Part shown: positions 20,971 to 31,123 of the stretch, in pieces
Position numbering within the stretch: the stretch's first letter is position 1
Layout: each line of letters begins with the position of its first letter
Assembly (NCBI GenBank): GCA_001931905.2
Contig: MSJI02000333.1
Span: forward strand, 46,455-97,732
Length of the DNA: 51,278 nt
Origin: Cladosporium sp. IMV 00045
Lineage: Eukaryota > Ascomycota > Dothideomycetes > Cladosporiales > Cladosporiaceae
Reading direction: 5' to 3'
Translations under genes and position numbers: made by a program
Notes under the pieces: model-generated
Seen by the model: the letters and a program-made list of their open reading frames with translations, nothing else
What the model was told of the DNA's origin: nothing
Databases searched by the model: none

Positions 20971-22436
20971 ATGTCAAGACAACATCACCAGTCCGATTTG
21001 GACATGACAACGGACACGACCGGGCACACCCTAGAGCTTGAAAGCGACGCCGTATGCCCAGAGGGCGGTCTCCGCGCCTGGCTAGTCGTATTGGGCGCTT
21101 GGTGCGCGATGATTCCTTCGATGGGAATGCTCAATACCATCGGTGTGATCGATGCTTGGATTGGGGAAAATCAGCTTTCGTCCCTTCCAAAAAGCCAGAC
21201 AGCGTGGGTCGTCAGTATCTATGCATTTTTACTCTACGTTGGAGGATCTTTTGCTGGTGAGTGCGAATTCCGCTATCACAACCGCCGTTTGGATGTATTG
21301 AAGCTGACGATTTGCTTAAAGGCGCGATCTTTGACAGGTATGGCCTTCGACCGTTGATAATACCAGGGTCGATCGGTATAGTGGCAAGTATCATGTGTCT
21401 GAGTGTCAGCACAGGTGAGTGTAGAAGAATATTCACCGCTATTGGGGTCCATGGTTGACCTCTGAACACAGAATATTTCCACTTCCTCCTTTCCTTCGGC
21501 GTACTGGGTGGCATGTCGGCATGCTGCTTATTCACACCAAGTGTATCCACCATTGGCCACTGGTTCTGCAAGCGTCGAGGACTCGCAACGGGAATCGCTT
21601 GTACGGCTGGTGGAATGGGTGGGCTGATGTTCTCTCTCATCATACTATACTTGGCACCGGTCATTGGATTTGGCTGGACGATGCGAATTATCGGATTCAT
21701 CTGCTCGGGCACGTGTGTCATAGCGTGTCTGACACTCGAAACAAGAGGCACTGGAAGAAGACAGACAACACTGGAAAAACAACCCGGGCTTCTGGACTGC
21801 CTCAGACAGGCTTTCGACCTCAAAGCTCTTGCATATGACATGTCGTATCTTACGACAACCATTGCTGTCTTCTTAATCGAATTCGCTGTGTTCATTCCTA
21901 TAACCTACATCTCCTCAGCAGCGATCGGTACAGGCCGAGGAATAGACCCAGAACAAGCTTACCGCATGATCGCCTTGCTCAACGCTGGCTCTATCCCGGG
22001 CCGTGCACTGCCAGGTTATGCAGCCGATCACTTCGGACGTTTCAATGTCATGATTCTGACCGCTCTTGTCTGCATGATCTTGATTCTATGCATCTGGCTG
22101 CCTCCAACCGTGCTCGATGTAGCAAACAAACCGGCTTTGACCTCTTTCGCCGTCTTGTTTGGCTTCTGGTGTGGCGCGGCGATCAGTCTAACACCTGTGG
22201 TTATCGGGCAGATATCCAAGGTAGAAATGATCGGTCGCAGGGTGGGAACCACATTTTCGATATCAAGCATTGCTGCACTCATTGGTGTTCCGATTGGCGG
22301 AGCTATCATTGATGCAGATGGAAGGGGATATACTGGTCTGGTCATCTTCTCAGGTGGGCTCTATGTGCTCGCCGTAGCCGGATTCGTCGTGGCTAGATTT
22401 GTGGCGGGTCCTAGGCGACTGGTGGCGATCTATTGA
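20971..22436 (+). CDS. MFS transporter, monocarboxylate-permease type
   Basis: There are three exons, 20971-21256, 21322-21414 and 21472-22436, with GTGAGT donors in both introns (65 and 57 bases), giving 447 residues. After a polar N-terminus, the CPEGGLRAWLVVLGAWCAM segment is the (D/E)GG-W signature of fungal monocarboxylate transporter homologues. Loop 2-3 carries GAIFDRYGLRPL (the MFS G-x-x-x-D-R-x-G motif). About twelve hydrophobic segments are visible, with the central loop around residues 190-215 (ETRGTGRRQTTLEKQPG). It probably moves a carboxylate or amino-acid-like solute across the plasma membrane. It is convergent with the transcription factor at 22554 and may supply substrate to the enzyme at 24774. 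Confidence 0.9.
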
Positions 22437-22553
22437 GCATCTTGGAGGATACTTCCCGTTCTCCGAAAGAAGGAATCTCTGCTGATCGAATACTATATTT
22501 GCCTTAACACTTGTCGCACAAGAATGCAACAGCATCCCAGAAAAATTCTTGAC

Positions 22554-24185
22554 TCATACATTGGATGTCTGCCGTAGCCGTTCAACACTCTCATCTAAGG
22601 TCCAGCCTCCCCATTTGCGACATCGGTGAAATTTGTACAGGTGCTGCCACAAATGATCCTTCCGTGAGAAAGTTCGTTCCGAGACGGCTCGATCGGCACA
22701 CGATACAAAATCATGCGAAAGAATGTGCTTTTCATCGGGACTAGATTGCCCACAGTACGTGCATTCGGGCTCGGATTGTGAGATCCTCCAGATAATGGGA
22801 GACTCTTCTGCAGATACCAGGTCATTGCAGATCCAGGTCTCAGTTGACTGGAGATGAATTGCTCTTTCGTGACGGAAGAGATCAGATCTTCTCGTGAATG
22901 TCCGTGCACAGGTAGAGCAGATGTGTGAGGTTTGCTTTGCACGATATCGGCGTTTACGGGGCAACTGTTCTGATGAGGCTTCTCCGAATGACCGCTTCGA
23001 AGATGTTGAGTTTGCACCAAAGGATTGTTGTGAGTTACATGAAGATGTGGCGTTGGAAGAAGAACCCAGTGAACGTGGGAGAGACAGCCGCTCGATGCTT
23101 GGATCGTATTCAGGGAATGGTGCAAAGAGATGATCAATATCAGAAGTCTGCTGGAGAACATCCAAGCTATCGGTGCTATCCATAGCACGCCGGATATCGG
23201 AGAATTGTGCCGGCTCATCATCTGGAGGAGAATGTTGCCAGCGTTCAAGAGGTGTCAACAACGACAAGCCAGCACCAGGCATTGGTGAGCCTTGCCTGAA
23301 GATTGCACCACTCGCACTGGTCGTTGCTTGCTCTGATTGCTTCTTACGTCTCCGCGCGTTACTGAACCAGTTGGAAACCTGCGTCCTACTAAGTCCAGAT
23401 TCTCGAGCGAGGGTTTCCTTTTCATACTCTGTAGGATACGGCCGGTCAAAATGACTGTTGAAAAATAGTCGCAGCGGTCGCGTCCCGATATTTGATCGTG
23501 AGCTCGATCTTTTATTGGACTTCGTTAATGGGTTACCTGCAACTGGCAGCCCATTGGCAGGGACGTCCGTAAAACCTGTCGCCGAGTGGGCGTGTGTCTG
23601 ATCCTCGTAAACTCCGTGCAACTGGCCAATGACAGGCAGAGGTGTTTCAAATTGAGAGGCCTGACGCTTCAAAGGACCAGAAAGACTACAGTGCCGGTAT
23701 AGAGCCACGCAGCTTGAACACGAGGTGACGGGGTTGGGGTTGGCGTCCGTAGTTTGGAGCATGAAGCATTGGAGACGGAGCCTCCTGCAATGGGTGCATG
23801 GTTCTGACGGTCGCCATCCACCTTGGGACCGAAAAAACTCATCCATTGCGAAAAGTCCATCTGTGCCCAATGTCAATGGCCCATGTGGGCCGGCTTCATG
23901 CTGATTCGCCACATTATCTGGAAATGAAGATTGTGGATACAGGTTGTGCTGTAGCTCCGCAGGATTCACAGAGTCCGAGAGGCCATCAGTGAGTGAAGGA
24001 GCAATCGTAGAAGACGGATGCTGAGGGGCCGGGCTGAAGTCGAAATCCAGTATATCATCTGCCCACCATGCCGGGTCGTCATCGACACAGTCCATGGCAA
24101 TCTCCGGACCCAGAAGCGTAAGACTTTGAAAGGTGAGCCAGCACTGCAAGACGAATAAGGGCAAAAAGTCACGGCATCGCGCCAT
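22554..24185 (-). CDS. Transcription factor with Zn2Cys6-like, KN homeodomain and C2H2 modules
   Basis: This is one uninterrupted frame of 543 residues from the ATG at 24185. A second ATG at 24095 (MDCVDDDPAWW) starts more like typical fungal factors and may be the true start. Around residues 128-165 is a six-cysteine array C-x2-C-x6-C-x15-C-x2-C-x6-C (CTHCRRLRLQC... CSSCVALYRHC), a Zn2Cys6-like pattern with a long linker. A KN/TALE-type homeodomain follows (YPTEYEKETLARESGLSR; WFSNARRRKK as recognition helix). The C-terminus has a C2H2 finger (ICSTCARTFTRRSDLFRHERAIH) and a looser pair (CTYCG...H; FSRKDHLWQHLYKFH). Homeodomain plus C2H2 architecture is known in filamentous fungi. It is divergent from the PLP-M20 gene, suggesting a pathway-specific regulator. 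Confidence 0.85.
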   Translation of the reverse strand: MARCRDFLPLFVLQCWLTFQSLTLLGPEIAMDCVDDDPAWWADDILDFDFSPAPQHPSSTIAPSLTDGLSDSVNPAELQHNLYPQSSFPDNVANQHEAGPHGPLTLGTDGLFAMDEFFRSQGGWRPSEPCTHCRRLRLQCFMLQTTDANPNPVTSCSSCVALYRHCSLSGPLKRQASQFETPLPVIGQLHGVYEDQTHAHSATGFTDVPANGLPVAGNPLTKSNKRSSSRSNIGTRPLRLFFNSHFDRPYPTEYEKETLARESGLSRTQVSNWFSNARRRKKQSEQATTSASGAIFRQGSPMPGAGLSLLTPLERWQHSPPDDEPAQFSDIRRAMDSTDSLDVLQQTSDIDHLFAPFPEYDPSIERLSLPRSLGSSSNATSSCNSQQSFGANSTSSKRSFGEASSEQLPRKRRYRAKQTSHICSTCARTFTRRSDLFRHERAIHLQSTETWICNDLVSAEESPIIWRISQSEPECTYCGQSSPDEKHILSHDFVSCADRAVSERTFSRKDHLWQHLYKFHRCRKWGGWTLDESVERLRQTSNV

Positions 24186-24773
24186 TTGCTACTTCATGGC
24201 ACGTGTGATTCTACATCTGGGTTGCAAACTCGGCGTGTAGTCAGAGGGCGAGCCATCAGGTAAAACGTTCTCTTGTGAACGCTTCTGCGAGATGGAGTCT
24301 GCCGTGAGGGCTTTGATCCTCAAGTATGTCGATGAAAGGACGACGCTCTTCGTTGCATGATCTCGATCTTGGGACTCGACACATCCAAAAGCTGGAACTG
24401 CATTTGCTCGCAATGCTCTCGAAGAGATCGTGCTCTGACATTTACATCAACACTGCGGCATCCGACGATACTGAATTATTGAACACTTTTGCAGCCATTC
24501 GTGAGTAAGGCGGAAAATGCTTCCATCTGCGGACGCATCTGCCGCTGAGAATGTCATCAGAAGGCGACCGTAAAGTAAATTCAGAAGTGCCCACTCCCTC
24601 GCATGTTCCCGACAATGTCATCAGAAGGCGACCACAAAACAAGTCAAGAAGTATTTAAGTCACTCGAATGTCGTAAAATGAAGCAGCAGACATGCATTGA
24701 GCATTCCTTGCATTCAATTCTACTTTGATCACCACTGCCACGTTGAACGACCGACCATCGGAAAAGCAGAGCT
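24186..24773. promoter_or_regulatory. Divergent promoter between transcription factor and PLP-M20 enzyme
   Basis: These 588 bases separate the two start codons. They hold a direct repeat with TGTCA cores (listed separately) and a TATTTAA box at about 24652-24658, roughly 120 bases before the enzyme ATG. An ORF of about 60 codons here (24326) shows no motif. Confidence 0.6.
24550..24655. repeat. 42-base direct repeat in the divergent promoter (candidate operator)
   Basis: AATGTCATCAGAAGGCGACC is repeated exactly at 24550-24569 and 24614-24633, spaced 64 bases, about six helical turns. The similarity extends for about 20 more bases to GAAGT in both copies, where most differences are transitions. 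Each copy contains TGTCA, the complement of the TGACA core bound by TALE/KN-type homeodomains. Confidence 0.75.
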
Positions 24774-27080
24774 ATGAGCGATCTCCGCCGAGGAGTACGA
24801 TTCAACGATCATTGGCAGTCATGGACTTCCGGGCCAGAGTCATCAATCGATCAAGTCCGCAAGTTTCATCGCTCCCTGCCAGCATATGAGCAAACGCCTC
24901 TGGTGAAGCTAGACGACCTCGCCCAAGAGCTCGGAGTGCGTGCCATTTACCTCAAGGATGAAGGGCAACGTTTTGGGTTGCCATCATTCAAAATCTTAGG
25001 TGCTTCCTGGGGTACCTTCAGAGCTATTGCTTCCCGACTCGCTCTGCCTCTTGAGTCAGGCCTGGAAACCGTTAAACAGTCGCTCCAAGACTCTAGCATC
25101 ACGCTCTATGCAGCCACTGATGGCAACCATGGGCGTGCGGTGGCACGTATGGGCTACTGGTTAGGTCTGCCTGTTGAGATACACGTGCCTGCAGGGATGC
25201 ATGCGGCGACAATTCAGCTTATCGAATCTGAAGGAGCGAATGTCGTTGTCTCAAAGGGAAATTACGATGATTCTGTACTGGAGGCCCAGGCTGCTTCTCT
25301 TAAGGAAGGTGGCATGCTGATTCAGGATTTTGCTTTCGGCGATTATCATGAGATCCCGCAGGTTTGTGATCTCATATCAACATTCAAATTGTTACATGAT
25401 CATTAACTCGATTCTAGTGGATCGTTGATGGCTACAGCACAATGTTGCTGGAAGTTGAAGATCAACTCGAAGGCCGACAAATCACACATGCCTTTACGCC
25501 CGTTGGCGTAGGATCATTTGCACAAGCGGTCACAACACACTTTCGCCGCGATGGTAGCACTACCAGCGTCATTGGCGTCGAGCCTGACACTGCAGCATGC
25601 TTAAGGAAAAGCTTAGATGCCGGCCAACCTAATGTGATCGAGACAACGCCGACTATTATGGCTGGTCTGGACTGTGGCACTGTTTCGACATCCGCGTGGC
25701 CGATTCTCAGCAAAGGTCTTCGAGCCAGCATGACGGTTTCAGACTATGAAGCACACTCTGCGTGTCTATACCTCAAATCGCAGGGTGTTTCTGCTGGCCC
25801 ATGTGGTGCTAGCACCGTGGCTGCTCTCCGGAGGCTATCCTCTGACGACAAATCCTGTCTAGAGATCGATTCCAACAGCGTGTTGCTTCTTCCCTGTACC
25901 GAAGGAGCAAGGGAATACGAGGTCCCACTGGATGTCACGATTGACGATCCTGTGCAGCTTACACAAACGCTTGTGCAGATCAACTCGGCAAATCCATCTA
26001 TGGGATCAATTCCCGGTCCAGGAGAGACAGCTATTGCTCGATACATCGCTGCTTGGCTTGAACATCGAGGCTTGGAGTCTCACTGGATTGAACCCACAAA
26101 AGGCCGTCCTTCAGTCGTTGGAGTGATGCGAGGTAGTGGTGGTGGCAAGTCTCTTATGCTCAATGGCCACATTGACACCGTCACAGTCATAGGCTATGAA
26201 GATGATCCACTGAGTGGCAGGTAGTGGACGGCAAATTGTACGGCAGAGGAGCTGCAGATATGAAGTGCGGCGTTGCAGCGGCTATGGTCGCTCTTGGCAA
26301 TTCCAAGCGCCTTGGTCTAAGAGGCGATGTCATCTTCACAGGAGTCGCAGACGAGGAAGATCTAAGCATCGGCACCGAGGATGTTCTCAGAGCGGGATGG
26401 AGGGCAGATGGCGCCATCGTCAGTGAACCGACCAAACTCTGCGTGATAAACGCACACAAAGGATTCGTTTGGCTTGAAGTCACCGTCCATGGCCTGGCCG
26501 CTCACGGATCGCGAGCTGATCTAGGAGTGGATGCAATCGCAAAAGCTGGTCACTTCCTTGCAGAGCTAGATTGCTATTCAAATCGCTTACAGGATCCCAG
26601 CCCGGAGTCTTCTGTTGGCCCTCCGACTATACACGCATCTTTGATCAATGGTGGCGAGGAAGCGTCGTCTTACCCTGCATCTTGCACCATTACTCTCGAG
26701 CGCCGAACGATTCCTGGAGAGACCGATTCTGCTATAGAGCAACAGATTCGTGAGATCTTGGAGGCGATTCAAGGGCGGGTGGAGAACTTTAAGTTTGATG
26801 TCAAGATTACGGCAAGTCGCCCTGCTTTTCACAGTCCCCAGGAAAGCCGGTTCTGCGACCTGGTCTGCAGTGAGGCTGCCAAAGCGATGGGGATGCCTCC
26901 AAAAATGCAAGCAGAACTTTTTGGACAGACTGTGCTCTTTTGGCAAGCGAGGGCATACCAGCTCTGCTTTGGGGACCAATCGGAGAAGGTCTACACGCCA
27001 AAGAGGAATGGGCGGATGTCGAATCAATCAGGACAGTCACCAATGCGCTGACTTCCATTGCTGGAAAGTTCTGCAAATAG
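24774..27080 (+). CDS. Fusion enzyme: diaminopropionate ammonia-lyase-like PLP domain + M20 metallopeptidase/deacylase
   Basis: Exon 1 is 24774-25361; after a 56-base intron, exon 2 starts at 25418. Residues 1 to about 380 match fold-type II PLP enzymes of the diaminopropionate ammonia-lyase family: GLPSFKILG (Lys73 as PLP Schiff base), ATDGNHGRAVAR, NYDDSV, TIMAGLDCG and LLPCTEGAREYE. From about residue 385 an M20 peptidase domain follows: LMLNGHIDTV (zinc His and catalytic Asp), YGRGAADMK (bridging Asp), ADEED (catalytic Glu and zinc ligand), SEPTK, AAHGSR and, at the end, GEGLHAKEEW (last zinc His). Two one-base deficits break the frame, at 26220-26221 (GG) and in the T5 run 26918-26922. 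With both allowed the protein has 750 residues and ends at the TAG at 27078-27080. All key residues of both domains are then present. M20 could deacylate an N-acyl-diamino acid and the lyase could convert it to pyruvate and ammonia (inference). Confidence 0.85.
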
Positions 27081-28007
27081 GTACAGTATACCAATTCGTT
27101 TCCTTTCATAGATTTCAGCCAGACTTCTCCCAACACCAATAATAAGAACTTTCCTCACAATACCAAAGAGACAACAAACACACCAAAGATCACCTCGACA
27201 TAAAGCGGCCTATATTGATCCAATCTGCCAACCCTCCATGTAATGACACACAGCATTCCGTTCTGCTGCAACGCAAATCGAGAAGGATTACACCAAATGG
27301 ACAGGAAAGCACGGCGACACTCTTGTCCACCGAATCAGAAGCCTCAATGGAAGACAACGACAAGCTCACGGTCTCCAGCGCTGGTCATGATTAAATTCAC
27401 ACGAGCAAACGCCCTTTCTGTTCTGCTGAAATGATATGCCCTGCCGAGAGGTCATACCCACAACTCAAAAGAGATAAACATGTTGCTCAGTGCTGTACTA
27501 CGACACGACCGCTTGCTCGCGGATGAAGCAAACAACGGGGCAGGAGAGTCACACCGTGTCCGCCCATAACTCAACGTCTGCAGGCTTGTTTGGTACCTCT
27601 AGCTGCAAGAACTAATCTGAAGTCGCCGTGCTATAGAACATAGACATTCGTCTGCATAGGAGTTCCCTCTGCAACAGAAGTCTTTTGTCAAGTACTACAC
27701 CGATGCCATTACTTAGCCCACCATGATACATAGACACAAGCTGGAACGGTCTTGGTTTGCTTTAGCATATTCACCTGATGGCCAGCCATGCACGCCCAGT
27801 AGAGAACAGTGCGTGAGTCCCTTCTGAAGTTTGCTAAGGTGGAAACAAAAGCAAAGCGCGGTATTGACTACTGAGTTAATCGTCTGAACATAGACCTTCA
27901 CGCCAAAGCGCATAAACACCTTTTCTGTGCACAACTCAACACGCCCAGTGGATGATCTAGCAAAATCTCTGCTCGAAAGCATCAGTCCACCCCTGAACTC
28001 ACACGCC
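27081..28007. other. Intergenic region
   Basis: These 927 bases hold no recognised gene. Short ORFs lack motifs, and no repeat or RNA was seen. Confidence 0.5.
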
Positions 28008-28838
28008 ATGTTCAAAGCCGTCAAGCGAAGCGCGGCCTCGGTCTTTCGAAAGAAAAAGAAGAGAACGAAAGTATATACTCTTCCAAGACCGACATCCCAG
28101 CGACCACCCTCCGCAAGCTTCTCATCATGGGACCAATGCTCACAACAAGCTGAGGCCCGCTCTACGACAGTGCCTAGCCCGATTCCACCTCGCGTTTTTG
28201 CAGGCGACAGCTTCATTGAGAGCAACGACGTTTCCAGTCAGATTTCCGTTGACAAGCAGATGGAAATCGCGACGTCAACGGCCACGAAGATGCTTCCGCA
28301 ACACCCACGCAGCGCACACCCAACGGAGCCAAACAGGGACGCCCAGAGGCAACCAACAGCGTCGACAATTTCATGGCACATGATCCGCAGGAGTCTGAGG
28401 CCTTGAGGATAGTCAATGTCACCTTCAAAGGCAAGCAGCGCGAGGCCTTGCTTCTAACGACAGACATACTCGAACGGCTCCACACAATCGCAAAACTGAG
28501 ACAACAACTGCGGCAGGTCGAGTCTGAAATCGCGACAAGGGCAGAGAAGAGAGAAGGCACCATGACGCAGACCGAGATCGATGCTCAAAGAGAAACGTTC
28601 GCCATACCAGGAGCTTTCCCATCAGAAGAAAACGCGCATACAGAGGCAAGCCAACGAGCGTGTTCTCGCCCTTCAGAAGAGAATCAGCATCAAGGATCGA
28701 AGTAATGAGAAGCTCAAAGCGCAGCGGTCGAATTTGATGGCGGAACTGGATCGGTTACAGCAGCTTGTTCTGGGGAGCCTCTTGAGGCGATCGATGAGAA
28801 TCGCGCAGACTAATGTTGAAGTGCTCTTTTTCTTCTGA
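28008..28838 (+). CDS. Hypothetical coiled-coil protein with two apparent frame breaks
   Basis: I do not recognise a family. An ATG at 28008 opens a basic N-terminus (MFKAVKRSAASVFRKKKKR). Coding-like sequence then shifts frame near the AAA at 28264-28266 (one base short) and returns near the AAA at 28593-28595 (one extra), ending at the TGA at 28836-28838, 276 codons in all. In the middle frame ALLLTTDILERLHTIAKLRQ and in the last frame RVLALQKRISIKDRSNEKLK form a long amphipathic, heptad-like helix, which continues across the breaks and argues for one protein. The two shifts cancel, so small indels are the simplest reading. It could alternatively be a decayed gene. Confidence 0.5.
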
Positions 28839-29151
28839 GGATTTGTTCTTTATATTGTCTATTCGATGGTTTTCTTACTGGCGTATATGAAAAGCGAAGC
28901 ATCATCTTGACTTACCACTCTCGTTCGAAGGTGCAATGCTTACCTTCGTCTCCTGGCCGATCCAAAGCAGTTATGGCCCATGGCATGCCTGGGGTTTGCT
29001 GCAATTGTCTTGTATTATTGCTTGTAGGAATGACTGCTATCAACGATCTTCATGCTTAACCACAACGACCGAAAAGTGCTCGATGATGCAAATCTCGATA
29101 CCCGCTCGAGCAACAAACGGCAAGCCACTGACATAGAACGGATGGCGAGAC
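28839..29151. other. Convergent 3' intergenic region
   Basis: These 313 bases lie between the 28008 hypothetical and ric8. They hold only presumed 3' UTRs. Confidence 0.5.
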
Positions 29152-30734
29152 TTAGTCAAGTTCCTCGAACCGACCTTCATCGATGGCCTGCTGGACAGGA
29201 TTCTTGACGTCCACCACCCCAGTAGCCCTCAGTCTCTCGAAGAGCACAAACAGTCTCTCTGCCTCCCTTTCTTTTTCCTCATCCGTCATCTCCGGGAGAT
29301 CTCCTTTCTGCTTGTCCTCAGCACTCCACTTCTGGCCAGTGATCGGATTCACGTCGTCTCCAACCTGGGCATCATCATCACTAGCAATGCTGCTGGCTTC
29401 GGTAGCATTTGCAGGAATTTCGATGTTGTGGCTCATCAAAAAGCCGGCAGCGAATCCGTATCCAATGTTCTTGACGAATTTGTTCGCATCCTTGTCGCTA
29501 AGCTCAAACAGCAGACTGGAGATATTTTCGCGCAGTTTTGGCACAAGCGGGGAACATGACAGCTGCAGCAGTCTCGCCGAAAGCGTTTCGCCCTTGCCAA
29601 GCGGCTGCTCCCTGTCTTTATCGTTCGGGAGGAGAATCCATCGCATCCAGGACCTCATCTGATGTGGAGCAATTTCGTAGATGCGACGGAGCAGTGTGCA
29701 CAATGGTGCAGCGGCATCGTCCAACTCTGCTTCGGGGTGTTCTTTGATGGCTTTGAAAAGAATCGAAGTCAGGCGATCCACCACTTCCTCCGGGTTTGCA
29801 TATGGGAAGAGTGGGCTAGTTTTGGCCTCCCTGCCCATAGGTGTCTTTTTCTCTGCGGATTTCAGATCCAGGTTGAGGAGCGCGTTGAGGATGTAGATGA
29901 TTGGGGATTGCAGTGGTGGAGACGGTAGACTGTGGTGGAGCAGAATGTGGGTTAGGGAATCGATGGAAGGCGTGAACTTTGAAATCAGATCCGGATAGTA
30001 ATAGGTGATGTTGAATGTGAGCTTCAGGGCTTCCACCATAGCCATGTCCTCGGCTGGTGATGTTCTCGATTTTCTGCGACCAGACTTGGAGAAAGCGGTG
30101 CTGTGGTGGGCAATCCGCTCATTGAGGTTCCCTGCCAGCCCATGCTCGTTGACCAGGACATCGAAGTCCACCTTGGTGTCGTAAGTCAACAGGAACAGAA
30201 TGCGGCATAGAAGGAACTCGTCATCAACATTGTCAATCTTGAGTCTCTCGGCTGCTTTTGGAGCGTAGCCGATGTCCACGAAGATTTGTCTTGCTGGGAT
30301 GTTGAGGAGTAGTGCATTTGCCAGGCATCGTAAAGCTTCACGCGATGTTGCGCTGCTCTGCTTGTCCAGTCCATAGCGGCTCAATACTGAGATGCCCTGT
30401 GAACATGTGAGCAGAAGAGCGACTCGGCCTTGTCACACCGGGCATACCTGTTTCTTGAAGATGGGCGCCGCAGTTCTCAGGTCCCTGCCGTAGACTTTCA
30501 CTTTTGTTAAGAGTTCCTCTTGTTCTGCGAGTCGTTAGCGATCGCGAGCATAAGCACCGAGGGAATGATAACCTACGCTTCAGAGACAGCTTTGCAGCTT
30601 CCAGATTGTCTTCCAATTGACGTAAGAGGCGATCAACCTCTGTGATTGCTGTTAACGTTAGCTCCAGTGCTCACATATAGATCTCAAGCGGTCCTACCGT
30701 CGGTGGCAACCGGCTTTTGCAGTGGCAATGCCAT
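29152..30734 (-). CDS. ric8: RIC8/synembryn, G-alpha chaperone and exchange factor
   Basis: There are four minus-strand exons, 30734-30698, 30639-30577, 30524-30448 and 30396-29152, with introns of 58, 52 and 51 bases, giving 473 residues, a usual RIC8 length. The protein is an all-helical armadillo-like array: ALRCLANALLLNIPARQIFV and DEFLLCRILFLLTYDTKVDF early, then LKLTFNITYYYPDLISKFTP and the later CTLLRRIYEIAPHQMRSWMR and IGYGFAAGFLM. The acidic C-terminus has NPITGQKWSAE and a helix before FEELD. RIC8 folds and activates heterotrimeric G-alpha subunits at the plasma membrane and in the cytosol; in filamentous fungi it affects growth, conidiation and virulence. The frame is intact. It is divergent from rif1. 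Confidence 0.93.
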
Positions 30735-31123
30735 AATATTGATGACGAAGCGTTCAATATCCAACTGCTGGGATGTCAGACCAATGCATTAGCTGCAACA
30801 ATGAAGTAGACTTGCGCTCGGTGTGATCGGCAATAGCGAAGGGAAATTATGGTTTGCTGCTCTGCGCAAGGGGCGTGATGATTCGAGTCGAGCTACCCCG
30901 CGCATTATTCACTTACACAGGCGAAAGTCAAGCGACATGGCGGGCCGGTCCACTAGCCGCCGCATTGGGGGGACGACGCGCTCAGGCAAGCGAGGCAAGC
31001 AATTAACGCGGTGCCGCGTCGTCCAACTTCAACAACGGTGCTACTACGCCTCATTTCACATCACCTCTTCATTTGACATGTTTGCAGCATATTAGCGTTT
31101 CTGTTCTGGCGTGCACAGAAACA
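30735..31123. promoter_or_regulatory. Divergent promoter region ric8 / rif1
   Basis: These 389 bases separate the two ATGs. The middle is GC-rich (GGGCCGGTCC, CCGCCGCATTGG near 30950) and no TATA box is evident. No other gene was seen. Confidence 0.5.

Noticed and set aside
24774..27080. Splitting the PLP and M20 parts into separate genes or calling a pseudogene
   Set aside because: No stop or promoter separates the two domains; the only breaks are single-base, lie inside the M20 domain, and all catalytic residues of both domains are kept.
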